62,277 nt of DNA from Candidatus Muiribacterium halophilum (GTDB taxonomy: Bacteria; Muiribacteriota; Muiribacteriia; Muiribacteriales; Muiribacteriaceae): contig PKTG01000019.1 in NCBI GenBank assembly GCA_002869225.1, forward strand, positions 1 through 62,277. Direction: 5' to 3'. The notes beneath the pieces were generated by a model. That model made no database searches and was not told the DNA's origin. It was given only the letters and a program-made list of their open reading frames with translations. Every line of letters starts with the position of its first letter. Within the stretch, counting starts at the first letter, position 1. Positions 9,510-17,820 of the stretch are shown here, in pieces. A program made the translations under genes and the position numbers.

Positions 9510-11043
9510 TTATATCGAAATACGAGAAAACGCTTATCTGGATTCTGTGACTCTTATGTTATTATACAGAAAACTTATCGATGTGGAAGGTATCCCTAAT
9601 GCTAATGTAAGTATGGGAACAGACCACAACAAATCTATCTTGAAAATGAACGATTTCGCTTCAAGTGAAATTGATAACGCAGGTCCTAACGATCTTATTA
9701 TTGCATTTTCTTATGAGTACGAAGAGACAAAGGTCCAAGCTATGAAGGTGATGGAAGATCACTTTAATCAAAGTACTGGTATGGATGATGATGAAGAGTA
9801 TTCACCTCATTCACTTGAGATGGCTTTGAAGATCCAACCAGATTCAAATTTAGCTTTAATCTCTGTTCCAGGTGAAAACGCAGCCTATGAGACAGAAAAG
9901 TGTCTTGAAAAAAACATGAACGTTATGATCTTCTCTGACAATATGGATATAAATGAGGAAAAAAGACTTAAGCAATTAGCCAGAGAAAAAGGACTTCTTG
10001 TAATGGGAGCGGATTGTGGAACAGCAATAATCAATGGTAAACCTCTAGCTTTCGCTAACTGCGTCCGAAAAGGTGATATCGGTATTGTTGGAGCTTCCGG
10101 TACGGGTATTCAGGAAATCTCTGTAGCGGTTCATAAATTAAACAAAGGTATTTCACAGGCAATTGGAACTGGTGGAAGAGATCTATCACTTGAAATAGGC
10201 GGAATAACTATGTTATCTGGTTTGGAAGCGTTAATGGCTGATCCAGAAACAAAAGTTATTATCCTGGTCTCAAAACCACCTGCTAAAGAAGTTGCAGTTA
10301 AATTACTTGAAAAAATAAAAGAAACAGAAAAACCAGTTGTTGTTCACTTTATAGGTGGAAATGCAACAGAAGTTGAAAAATACGGTGGGATCTTCTCCGA
10401 AAATATGGAAGAAGCTGCGGTAAAAGCTTGTAAATGTCTTGATGATTCTATAACAGATGAGTTTTTCTCTAAGCAGATAGATATTGATAAAACTGCTAAG
10501 CAGGAAATCGAAAAATACAGTCCGGAACAAAAATACTTAAGAGGTTTATACACTGGTGGAACTCTTTGTAAAGAAGCTATTTTGATGCTTCACAAAAAGA
10601 TCGGTGTTTATTCAAACATTCCTCTGGAGAAAGACTATAGATTAAAAGATAGTAAAAAGAGCGAGAAGAACACGATCATTGATCTTGGTGAGGATGAGTT
10701 TACAAAAGGTAGACCTCATCCAATGATAGACCCTGCCTCAAGGGCTGAAAGGATTCTTCAGGAAGGAGACTCAAAAGATCTAAGAGTTATTCTTTTGGAT
10801 GTTGTCTTAGGATATGGTTCACATGAGGATCCAGCTGGTGCGATTGTTGATTCTATTAAAAAAGTACAGGAAAAATATAAAGAAGATGGTAAACACATAA
10901 GTGTTATTGCTTCGATTTGTGGCTGTGAAGAAGATCCTCAGGTTTATACAGAGCAGCTAAAAAAACTTGAAGATATCAATGTTATTGTGCCTCCAACTAA
11001 TGCTCAAGCTGTGAAATTGACAGAAAAATTAATGGATCTATAA
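9502..11043 (+). CDS. FdrA/AllF-like acyl-CoA synthetase-fold protein
   Basis: 513-residue homologue of FdrA (AllF), built on succinyl-CoA synthetase alpha/beta folds and part of the carbamoyltransferase that makes carbamoyl phosphate from oxamate or related carbamoyl compounds. Seen are GADCGTAIINGKPLAFANCV near residue 170, GIVGASGTGIQEI near 194, and GTGGRDLSLEIGG near 223, which match the CoA-ligase nucleotide/CoA-binding part. The C-terminal half contains GRPHPMIDPASR and VLGYGSHEDPAGA. It is slightly shorter than E. coli FdrA (555). GAAAGGAG precedes the ATG. It lies directly upstream of both parts of the AllG-like protein. No carbamate kinase is in the window, so the expected ATP-yielding step must be encoded elsewhere. 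Confidence 0.88.
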   Translation: MNNYIEIRENAYLDSVTLMLLYRKLIDVEGIPNANVSMGTDHNKSILKMNDFASSEIDNAGPNDLIIAFSYEYEETKVQAMKVMEDHFNQSTGMDDDEEYSPHSLEMALKIQPDSNLALISVPGENAAYETEKCLEKNMNVMIFSDNMDINEEKRLKQLAREKGLLVMGADCGTAIINGKPLAFANCVRKGDIGIVGASGTGIQEISVAVHKLNKGISQAIGTGGRDLSLEIGGITMLSGLEALMADPETKVIILVSKPPAKEVAVKLLEKIKETEKPVVVHFIGGNATEVEKYGGIFSENMEEAAVKACKCLDDSITDEFFSKQIDIDKTAKQEIEKYSPEQKYLRGLYTGGTLCKEAILMLHKKIGVYSNIPLEKDYRLKDSKKSEKNTIIDLGEDEFTKGRPHPMIDPASRAERILQEGDSKDLRVILLDVVLGYGSHEDPAGAIVDSIKKVQEKYKEDGKHISVIASICGCEEDPQVYTEQLKKLEDINVIVPPTNAQAVKLTEKLMDL

Positions 11044-11052
11044 GGAGGAATA

Positions 11053-11244
11053 ATGGAATTTAAACTTTTTAAAGAGGAACTTAAAGTTGTAAACATCGGT
11101 CTGGCATCTTTTGGAGAAAATCTTAAAAACGAGAACACAAAGGTTGTTTCGTTAAAATGGGCACCTCCTGCACTTGGAGATCAAAAATTATTTTCTCTTG
11201 TGAAAAAATATAAAAGACTAAGTGAAATAGAATATAAAGGTTAA
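11053..11244 (+). CDS. Small protein resembling the N-terminal segment of DUF1116 proteins
   Basis: 63 residues preceded by a strong AAGGAGG site. The text NIGLASF, then VVSLKWAPPALGD, resembles the N-terminal strand/loop that in many longer DUF1116 proteins precedes the main domain. Here it ends in TAA and the main DUF1116 ORF begins 13 bp later in a different frame with its own ribosome binding site. It therefore looks like a natural domain split into two polypeptides rather than a stop mutation. An alternative is an old frameshift followed by acquisition of a start. The assignment rests on remembered family sequence, so confidence is moderate. Confidence 0.6.
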   Translation: MEFKLFKEELKVVNIGLASFGENLKNENTKVVSLKWAPPALGDQKLFSLVKKYKRLSEIEYKG

Positions 11245-11257
11245 TGGAGGAATATTT

Positions 11258-12517
11258 ATGAATATGAAAGAAGCAAATAAAAAAGCAGTCGAGATCATTC
11301 TCAAAGGTCAACCAACACTTGTTGGCATAGGTAAGGCTTTAGATGTTATTCCAGGAATGAAAGAGGATATTTTCTTACATGCTGGTCCACCTATTACATG
11401 GGAAAGGATGTCTGGTCCTTTAAAAGGTGCTATTATAGGCGGTCTTATTTATGAAGGAAAAGCTACGAATCAGGCTGAAGCTGAAAAGATTGCCGAAAGT
11501 AATGGGATCAAGTTCGCTCCTTGTCATCATCATGACACGGTTGGACCAATGGCTGGTGTTGTTACTCCGAGCATGCCTGTATTTATTATGGAAAATAAGA
11601 CTTTTGGAAATAAATCCTATTGTACCCTTAACGAGGGTCTTGGTAAGGTTCTTAGATATGGTGCATTTAGCGACGAAGTAATCGATAGACTTAAATGGAT
11701 GGAAAAGACACTTGCTCCAGTTCTAAAAGAAGGTCTAAAAATCTATGGTGGTGAGATGAACATCAAAAACCTTATTGCTCAAGCACTTTTGATGGGTGAT
11801 GAAGGTCATAACAGAAATAAAGGTGGAACTTCTTTATTCATACGTGAGATAGCACCATCTTTAATAAGAAGCAGTTTTGATAGAGAAAGTGTTGCTAAAG
11901 TCATTGAGTTTATACATTCAAATGATCATTTCTTTTTAAACTTAACAATGCCAGCTGCAAAATGTATTATACAGGCTGCTGAAGGCATTAAAGGATGTTC
12001 TATCTTAACAACAATGGCAAGAAATGGAACAGATTTTGGTATAAGAGTCAGCTCTATGCCTGATAAATGGTTTGTCGGAAAAGCTCAGGATGTTGATGGT
12101 CTATACTTCCCTGGTTATTCATTGAAAGATGCTAATCCAGACATTGGTGATAGTGTCATTACAGAAACTGCCGGATTTGGTGGTTTTGCAATGGCTGCCG
12201 CTCCTGCAATAGTTCAATTTGTTGGCGGGACACCAAAAGATGCTATAAGAATGACTCTTGAGATGTATGAGATCTGTGAAGGTGAGAACGATACTTTCAA
12301 AATACCTGCACTTAACTTTAAAGGTTCTCCAACTGGTATAGATCTAGCTAAAATCATTGAGACAGGTATTTTGCCATCGATCAACACCGGAATAGCTCAT
12401 AAAGACCCTGGTATTGGTCAGGTTGGAGCGGGTTTGGTTAAACCACCAAGAAACTGTTTTGAAGAAGCTTTTGAAGAATTTGTTAATTCCATGGAAAAGG
12501 AGCTTTCTAATGAGTAA
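11258..12517 (+). CDS. DUF1116 protein, AllG (YlbE)-like
   Basis: 419-residue DUF1116 protein, the same length as E. coli AllG. AllG is the third component of the oxamate carbamoyltransferase reported from the E. coli allantoin locus. Visible conserved segments are ILHAGPPI-like FLHAGPPITWERM near residue 46, GAIIGGLIYEG, FAPCHHHDTVGPMAGV near 88, ENKTFGNKSYCTLNEGLGKVLRYG, and NGTDFGIRVS. The ATG follows TGGAGGAA. It overlaps the CoA-transferase gene by 8 nt. Together with the AllF- and AllH-like genes it makes a full three-part set in the order H, F, G. The real carbamoyl donor here need not be oxamate. Confidence 0.87.
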   Translation: MNMKEANKKAVEIILKGQPTLVGIGKALDVIPGMKEDIFLHAGPPITWERMSGPLKGAIIGGLIYEGKATNQAEAEKIAESNGIKFAPCHHHDTVGPMAGVVTPSMPVFIMENKTFGNKSYCTLNEGLGKVLRYGAFSDEVIDRLKWMEKTLAPVLKEGLKIYGGEMNIKNLIAQALLMGDEGHNRNKGGTSLFIREIAPSLIRSSFDRESVAKVIEFIHSNDHFFLNLTMPAAKCIIQAAEGIKGCSILTTMARNGTDFGIRVSSMPDKWFVGKAQDVDGLYFPGYSLKDANPDIGDSVITETAGFGGFAMAAAPAIVQFVGGTPKDAIRMTLEMYEICEGENDTFKIPALNFKGSPTGIDLAKIIETGILPSINTGIAHKDPGIGQVGAGLVKPPRNCFEEAFEEFVNSMEKELSNE

Positions 12518-13703
12518 AAAACCTCTTGATGGTATTGTTGTCCTTGATATGACCAGAGTTTTAGCAGGTCCGTATTGTACAATGGTGCTCTCAGACCTTG
12601 GAGCTAGAGTTATTAAGGTGGAAAGACCTCTTGTTGGAGATGATTCAAGACATTTTGGCCCTTTTAAAAATGACAAAAGCGGTTATTTTTTAAGTATTAA
12701 CAGAGAAAAAGAAAGTATTACTGTTGATCTGAAAAAGGATGAAGGAAAAGAGATCATCCGTAGATTTGTTAAAAAAGCTGATGTTTTAGTCGAAAACTTT
12801 AGACCTGGGACTATGGAAAAACTTGGTTTAGGTTATGAAGACTTAAAAAAAATCAACCCGAGATTAATATATGCTGCAAGTTCTGGTTTTGGACACTCTG
12901 GACCATGGTCTGAAAAACCCGCTTATGATATGATCGTTCAGGCTATGGGCGGTGTGATGAGCGTGACTGGCTGGCCTGATGGTAAGCCTACAAGAGTCGG
13001 TGCATCAATTGGTGATATTACAGCTGGTATGTTCACAGCAATCGGTGTTAATGCTGCACTTTATCAAAGAGGCATAACAGGAGAGGGGCAGAAAATAGAT
13101 GTCGCTATGCTGGATGGACAAGTTGCTATTTTAGAAAATGCTCTTGTAAGATACGCAATAGATGGTGTCTCACCAACACCACTTGGGACAAGACATCCTA
13201 CAATAACTCCGTTTCAGGCTTTTAAAACTAAAGATTCTTGGATTATTGTTGCTGCTGGAAACGATAAGTTATGGGTTAATTTCTGCAAAGCTTTGAAACT
13301 TAAAGATCTAGCTAAAGATAAAGAGTTTAGCACTAACAAGCAAAGATGTGATAAATACGAAGAACTCATTAAAATATTAGAACCTGTTTTTATGGATTTT
13401 ACAACGGATGAAATAGAAAAGATCCTAAACGATCATAGTATTCCTTGCACACCAATAAACAAGATAGAAGATGTTATGAAAAATCCACAACTTGAAGCAA
13501 GAAATATGTTTGTTCAGTCTAAGGATAAGGTTATGGGTGATACTATAGTCTCAGGTAATCCTATTAAAATGACAAATCTTCCTGAAAGCACTAGTAAAAA
13601 AGGTGCTCCAGAGCTTGGTGAACACACTGATAAGATACTAAAAGAACTTTTAGATTATACTGAAGAAGAAATTGAAAAACTTAAAAAGATAAAAGCAGTT
13701 TAA
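12510..13703 (+). CDS. CaiB/BaiF (class III) CoA-transferase
   Basis: 397-residue family III CoA-transferase, which moves CoA between carboxylic acids through an aspartyl-CoA intermediate. The N-terminus has LDMTRVLAGPYCTMVLSDLGARVIKVE. The expected catalytic Asp is D140 in KPAYDMIVQA, followed by GGVMSVTGWPDGKP. The ATG at 12510 is chosen because AAAAGGAGC precedes it and it gives the family N-terminus; an upstream in-frame ATG at 12414 would lie inside the DUF1116 gene. Its role is probably to activate the carbon skeleton left after ring opening and carbamoyl removal. It is the last gene before an internal promoter. Confidence 0.93.
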   Translation: MSKKPLDGIVVLDMTRVLAGPYCTMVLSDLGARVIKVERPLVGDDSRHFGPFKNDKSGYFLSINREKESITVDLKKDEGKEIIRRFVKKADVLVENFRPGTMEKLGLGYEDLKKINPRLIYAASSGFGHSGPWSEKPAYDMIVQAMGGVMSVTGWPDGKPTRVGASIGDITAGMFTAIGVNAALYQRGITGEGQKIDVAMLDGQVAILENALVRYAIDGVSPTPLGTRHPTITPFQAFKTKDSWIIVAAGNDKLWVNFCKALKLKDLAKDKEFSTNKQRCDKYEELIKILEPVFMDFTTDEIEKILNDHSIPCTPINKIEDVMKNPQLEARNMFVQSKDKVMGDTIVSGNPIKMTNLPESTSKKGAPELGEHTDKILKELLDYTEEEIEKLKKIKAV

Positions 13704-13716
13704 AATACAATGTTGC

Positions 13717-13745
13717 TTTACGCATTAAGGATTCTATAGTATAAT
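13717..13745 (+). promoter_or_regulatory. Internal promoter before the cyclase/amidase genes
   Basis: TTTACG at 13717-13722, a 17-bp spacer and a consensus TATAAT at 13740-13745. The next start (13796) is about 44 nt past the expected transcription start and has a GGGAGGA site. This suggests the last two genes of the cluster can be expressed separately from the hydroxylase operon. Confidence 0.6.
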
Positions 13746-13795
13746 GTTTTCATACAAAAAAATAAGAAATAAAAAAATTTGGGAGGACACATTTA

Positions 13796-14551
13796 ATGAA
13801 ATTATACGATTTAAGTCAAAACACAGGTGTAAACACTCCACCTTGGCCAACATATGAACCGTTACAGGTAAAATTCTTCAAAAGACTTTCCACAAACGGA
13901 GCAAACGGTCAGTATATAACTACATCTAATCATGTTGGAACACATCTTGATGGTTCACTTCATTTCTGCACAAATGGAAGAGATATTGCAAGTATTCCAC
14001 TAGAAGATCTTTATGGAGAAGCTGTTGTAGTCGATCTTTCTGATATAGCTGAAGATTATGGTTTCTATTCTTCAAAAGATATTGAAGACAGAGTTGAAGT
14101 AAAAGAAGGTGATATTCTTATAATCAACACTGGTTATCATAAATATGCTTGGGATCAGCCGGAAGCTGATGAGATCAGATATATGTGTAAACATCCTGGT
14201 CCATCAATGTAATTTGCTGAATGGGCAATCAAAAAGAAAATCAAATGTATTGGTGTTGACGCAGGATCAGCTGATCACCCAATGAACACTAAAATTGCTG
14301 AATGGAGACCTGATCTTTTTGAAGAATGTTGTAAAAAACACGGAAAGACAGCTGAAGAATTGTTCCCAAAAAGTTCTTATCAGTTGATGCATATAGTTCT
14401 CTTCCCACATGATATCATTCATGCTGAAAATCTTGGTGGGGAAATTGACAAAGTCCTTAACAGAAGACTTAAAGTCGGAATCTTCCCTTGGAAATTCTTT
14501 GGTGGAGAATCTGCATTCTGTAGAATCGTTGCTTTTGATGAAAATGCTTAA
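13796..14551 (+). CDS. Cyclase-family (PF04199) metal-dependent hydrolase, interrupted by one in-frame TAA
   Basis: The frame encodes a 251-codon protein of the kynurenine formamidase/isatin hydrolase family, which cleaves amide or lactam bonds using Mn or Zn. The metal motif HVGTHLD has H46, H50 and D52, with H56 following. Codon 139 (14210-14212) is TAA. Translation resumes in the same frame with FAEWAIKKK, and GVDAGSADHPMNT then completes the family pattern. Homologues I recall commonly have Glu in this position (GPSxEFAEW-like), so TAA is one G-to-T change from GAA. Downstream are ENLGGEIDKV and the normal C-terminus, with no other lesion. Without suppression only the N-terminal half would be made. 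Confidence 0.85.
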
Positions 14552-14567
14552 AAGATAGATATTAAGT

Positions 14568-14602
14568 AAAAAAGGTGGAGCAATAGTTCCACCTTTTTTT
14601 TT
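14568..14602 (+). terminator. Rho-independent terminator after the cyclase gene
   Basis: A-rich lead, stem GGTGGA (14574-14579) with TCCACC (14588-14593), then a run of T. It separates the cyclase gene from the amidase gene, although attenuation rather than full stop is possible since the next gene starts only 40 bp later. Confidence 0.85.
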
Positions 14603-14642
14603 ATGTTAAAATCAAGATTGATACATTTATAAAGGAGAGATT

Positions 14643-15494
14643 ATGAAAAAATGTAAAGTCTGCGGTGTTCAAATAACAACTAAACCACTAGCTATAAAAG
14701 AAAATTTAGAAAAAATGATATTATGGGCAGAAAAAGCTAAAAAAGAGTTTGAACCTGATCTAATTGTTTATCCTGAAACGATTACCACGACATTTTCTCC
14801 AGGTGTCTCTTATGAGGAATTTAAAAAGATCGTAGAACCTGTTCCTGGTTATTCAACAGATAAGATGTGTGAACTCGCTAAGAGATTAAAAGTTGATATT
14901 GTCCTGCCAATGTATGAGCTTAAAGATGATAAGATCTATAATGATTCTATATATATTGATTGTAATGGTGAGATCCTTGGTATTTACAGAAAGACACATC
15001 TGTTCCCAACTGAAAGACTTGAAAATAATGGCTGGTCCACACCAGGCGATGAGATAGTTGTTATCGATTCAAGATTCGGAAAAATAGGTTTAATAATCTG
15101 TTATGATGGTGACTTTCCTGAACTTTCTAGAATGAACGCATTAAGAGGCGCTGAGGTTATCATTAGACCTTCGGCTTTACTTAGATCATTTGATATCTGG
15201 GATATGACAAACAAAGCAAGAGCTTATGATAACCATGTTTATATGGTAAGTGTAAATGCTGTTGGTCCTGATGGCGCGAACAATTACTTTTTTGGACATT
15301 CTATGATAGTTGGTAAAGATGCTCATAAAATCGGTCTTGCAAGGGGAAGCGAAGAGATTGTTTGTGCTGAACTAGTATTAGGTGAAACAGAAAAAGTAAG
15401 TTATGGAGTAGGGGCGGATAGAATGTTTGATCATATTGATGATAGAAATCTAAAAGCTTATACTGATGAACTTTTAAAACCAAGGAAAAAATAA
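14643..15494 (+). CDS. Carbon-nitrogen hydrolase (nitrilase superfamily amidase)
   Basis: 283-residue member of the nitrilase superfamily with the full catalytic triad: E45 (YPETITT), K117 (YRKTHLFP) and C153 (IICYDGDFPE). Enzymes of this type hydrolyse amides or N-carbamoyl compounds. The N-terminus MKKCKVCGVQI carries two extra cysteines. AAAGGAGAG precedes the ATG. Its position at the end of the hydroxylase/carbamoyltransferase cluster suggests it removes ammonia or a carbamoyl group from a ring-opened intermediate. The substrate is not deducible. A strong terminator follows directly after the stop. Confidence 0.92.
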   Translation: MKKCKVCGVQITTKPLAIKENLEKMILWAEKAKKEFEPDLIVYPETITTTFSPGVSYEEFKKIVEPVPGYSTDKMCELAKRLKVDIVLPMYELKDDKIYNDSIYIDCNGEILGIYRKTHLFPTERLENNGWSTPGDEIVVIDSRFGKIGLIICYDGDFPELSRMNALRGAEVIIRPSALLRSFDIWDMTNKARAYDNHVYMVSVNAVGPDGANNYFFGHSMIVGKDAHKIGLARGSEEIVCAELVLGETEKVSYGVGADRMFDHIDDRNLKAYTDELLKPRKK

Positions 15495-15527
15495 AAAAAA
15501 GAGCCGTACTGAGCGGCTCTTTTTTTA
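15495..15527 (+). terminator. Rho-independent terminator after the amidase gene
   Basis: GAGCCG (15501-15506) pairs with CGGCTC (15514-15519), flanked by an A run and a T run. It can act in both directions and so may also serve the convergent minus-strand lipoprotein gene. Confidence 0.92.
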
Positions 15528-15600
15528 TTTCAACGTCGGGTCGTCTGGCTGATCCTAAGTTTATACCAGCAAAGTTCAGCCTGACCTAACTTTTATGCTT

Positions 15601-16251
15601 TTAATATGAATCTATATATGCATAAGGATAGAAATTACCACTGGTTGTTCCTATTCTACCTGCAATATTAAAGAAAGCGGCGAGATTCACAGTTTCACCA
15701 GGTTTTACTGTGACAGGTGCATAAGCATTTAGGACTATTGTCTTATTAAAAGATGATGCATCCCATGAAGCCTCTTCAGAAGTTGAAGATGTCTTGTATA
15801 CAACCCATACTCTTGAGACATATATCTCTGCTTTAACATATGTAGTTGCTGGAACAGTTACGTCACTTACAAAAACACTATCTTCGTTCATATATTCATC
15901 TCTTAAATAAAACGTTGGTTCAGATAACATCTCAGAATTTTCATATACTGTAGTTGTCTGACCATCATCTCTAACAAGATTGATCTTACTAACAAACAAA
16001 CCAACTTTCTTTAATAATTTTAAAGGTATTTCATTTTCTACAAAGAACTGTGGAGAATGTCCATATGTTACAGATGTTTCACTTATAGTCTTTACTTTTA
16101 AGTTGAGTTTTCCTTCCGCTTCATACATGTTTACAGGGTTTACAGATGTACTATCAGAACTTGTACAACCTGACATGAAAAACATTGCACTGAAAACTAA
16201 GGCAACTGCTATATATGTTATTAACATCCACCTAGAACCTGATCTAAACAT
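15601..16251 (-). CDS. Putative lipoprotein of unknown function
   Basis: 216 residues with an N-terminal signal and a lipobox: a hydrophobic stretch to FFMSGC with the acceptor Cys at about residue 28, followed by a Ser/Thr-rich linker. The rest is beta-strand-like with no catalytic motif I recognise. It ends with a Val-Lys-Pro-Gly-Glu segment and a Gly/Tyr-rich tail. On the minus strand a GGAGG site stands 7 nt before the ATG. It is a single gene, convergent with the amidase and divergent from the HEAT-repeat gene. Export and outer-leaflet anchoring are likely; function is unknown. Its overall look is that of DUF4382-like secreted domains, but this is not certain. Confidence 0.75.
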   Translation of the reverse strand: MFRSGSRWMLITYIAVALVFSAMFFMSGCTSSDSTSVNPVNMYEAEGKLNLKVKTISETSVTYGHSPQFFVENEIPLKLLKKVGLFVSKINLVRDDGQTTTVYENSEMLSEPTFYLRDEYMNEDSVFVSDVTVPATTYVKAEIYVSRVWVVYKTSSTSEEASWDASSFNKTIVLNAYAPVTVKPGETVNLAAFFNIAGRIGTTSGNFYPYAYIDSY

Positions 16252-16339
16252 TAAAATACCTCCAAATTAAAATAAAGTCTTTGTTATTTTACTTTTCGGA
16301 ATATTAAAAGATAAATATTAATAAAATTTTTTATAAGAC

Positions 16340-16413
16340 ATGGGCTTTGGAATTTGGATTTCAGGGTTTGGGTAGGTTTTGATCTTTACAAAATACAAAA
16401 TCCAGTTTTATCC
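16340..16413. repeat. TTTGGAAT-type heptamer repeat
   Basis: The gap between the lipoprotein and HEAT genes contains TTTGGAA, TTTGGAT, TTCAGGG and TTTGGGT, followed by GGTTTTGATCTTTACAAAAT and CAAAATCCAG. The same tail follows similar heptamers at 17935 and 30288, and in inverse orientation at 37108. Noncoding. Confidence 0.75.
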
Positions 16414-16437
16414 CTAAAAACAGGTTTTAAAAATCCA

Positions 16438-16466
16438 TTGACTACCGGTTTTAATTCATTTATAAT
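16438..16466 (+). promoter_or_regulatory. Near-consensus promoter for the HEAT-repeat gene
   Basis: TTGACT at 16438-16443, a 17-bp spacer and TATAAT at 16461-16466. The start codon lies 65 bp downstream and is preceded by TTAGGAG. Confidence 0.8.
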
Positions 16467-16531
16467 GATTTTCGAATTGAATACTATGATAGAGTTATTT
16501 TATTATAGGTTTCAACTTAGGAGACTAAAAT

Positions 16532-17215
16532 ATGAAAGACAAATTTGAAAGTATAATTGAAAAGATAAAAGAAGAAGATTTTATTGGTGAATACTTTGCA
16601 GCAAAGATTCTCAAAGAATACCCGGAAATAAAAGAAGATTTTTATAAAAAGTATTCTCATTTGGAAGATAAAGTAAAGACAGGATTTTTTAATACATTTT
16701 CATTTCTAGGTAAAGATAAAAAACTTATAGAGTTTTCTTTCAGAATATTAGATGAAGATGAAGATGATTTTGTAAAGGCTAATATTATTAAGTTGATAGG
16801 CGAGATTGCTAACGAGGATTATATACCTAGATTATCAAAGTTTTTAAAGGATGAAGATCGTCGAATACGTGCCAATGCTGTTGAAGCATTATCTAAGATT
16901 GGCGATAGGAGAATAGTTGATCTTCTTGAACCTTTAGTAAAGGAAGAACAGGATAACAGAGTACTTGCGAACACAGCAATCGCTTTATCTAAATTTGAAG
17001 ATAAAAAAGAAGTTGTTAATGATATTTTCAAAAAAATGATAAATGATCCTGAAAAATGGATGAGAGCTAGTGCACTTTATGCTTTTGGAGAAACAGGATT
17101 TTCAGAATTTTATGAATTTCTCTTATCATCTATTACTTCAGAAGATGAAGACATATGCAGAAACGCGATTTTAGCTTTGATAGGATATTCCGAGATAATA
17201 ACAAAGAATAAGTAA
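16532..17215 (+). CDS. HEAT-repeat protein
   Basis: 227 residues made of helical HEAT-like repeats. The clearest repeat unit is residues 75-160, with DFVKANIIKLIGEI, then RRIRANAVEALSKIGD, then NRVLANTAIALSKF and EKWMRASALYAFGETG: the spaced Arg-Ala-Leu pattern of PBS-lyase-type HEAT repeats. No signal peptide or catalytic motif is seen, so it is probably a cytoplasmic scaffold. TTAGGAG precedes the ATG and a strong promoter lies upstream. It is followed 16 bp later by the SANT-like gene and may be co-transcribed with it. The partner is unknown. Confidence 0.85.
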   Translation: MKDKFESIIEKIKEEDFIGEYFAAKILKEYPEIKEDFYKKYSHLEDKVKTGFFNTFSFLGKDKKLIEFSFRILDEDEDDFVKANIIKLIGEIANEDYIPRLSKFLKDEDRRIRANAVEALSKIGDRRIVDLLEPLVKEEQDNRVLANTAIALSKFEDKKEVVNDIFKKMINDPEKWMRASALYAFGETGFSEFYEFLLSSITSEDEDICRNAILALIGYSEIITKNK

Positions 17216-17231
17216 CCCGTGGAGGTGCATT

Positions 17232-17813
17232 TTGGTATCCAAAAGATGGACAAGTGAAGAAGAAGATTTTTTAAGAGCAAATTATAATAAAATGAGTAAC
17301 AAGGAACTTGCTGAAAAATTTAATGTTACAACTATTTCTATACAGAGAAAATTATCTAGATTAAACCTTATAAGACAGGTTCAGAAAAAATGGACGGAAA
17401 AAGAAGAAAAATATCTTAGAGAGAATTATCAGGAATTTTCTGATGCTCAACTTAGTAAAAAATTTAATGTGACTCCAATAGCTATTAAAAGAAAACTAAA
17501 TAGATTAGGACTTAGAAGAGGTCAAAGAAAAAGAACCGTTAAAAAGAATGTTGAAAAAGTTGTATTGAAAAAGGAAGTTAAAGAAAAAACAGTTCAGCCT
17601 ATAACAAAACTAAAGAAACCTTCCTCAAACTCATTTATTAAATATAGCATAAATAAAGAGTATAATGCTGGTGATCTTATTTATCATGAGATATTCAAAG
17701 ACAAAGGTAAAATAGTTGATAAAGATAGATCTGATGAAGGATTATCACTTATAGTAGTAGATTTTGAAAAATCCGGAGTAAAGATCCTAGTAGAAAACAT
17801 TGAACCAAATTAA
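17232..17813 (+). CDS. Protein with two SANT/Myb-like DNA-binding repeats and a C-terminal tudor-like domain
   Basis: 193 residues. Residues 1-45 and 52-97 are two copies of a Myb/SANT-like helix-turn-helix: RWTSEEEDFLRANY...KELAEKFNVT and KWTEKEEKYLRENY...AQLSKKFNVT, each ending in a KRKLxRLxL pattern. A Lys-rich linker (100-140) follows. The last ~50 residues (YNAGDLIYHEIFKDKGKI, then SLIVVDFEKSG) resemble the small tudor/CarD-like beta barrel found at the ends of UvrD, Mfd and CarD proteins. It is probably a DNA-binding regulator or chromatin-like protein that contacts RNA polymerase or a helicase. The start is TTG with GGAGG 6 nt upstream. The domain reading is by eye. Confidence 0.75.
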   Translation: MVSKRWTSEEEDFLRANYNKMSNKELAEKFNVTTISIQRKLSRLNLIRQVQKKWTEKEEKYLRENYQEFSDAQLSKKFNVTPIAIKRKLNRLGLRRGQRKRTVKKNVEKVVLKKEVKEKTVQPITKLKKPSSNSFIKYSINKEYNAGDLIYHEIFKDKGKIVDKDRSDEGLSLIVVDFEKSGVKILVENIEPN

Positions 17814-17820
17814 AAGCATA

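Noticed and set aside
11053-11280. Programmed frameshift joining the 63-residue ORF to DUF1116
   Set aside because: No slippery sequence was seen at the end of the small ORF, and both ORFs have good ribosome binding sites.
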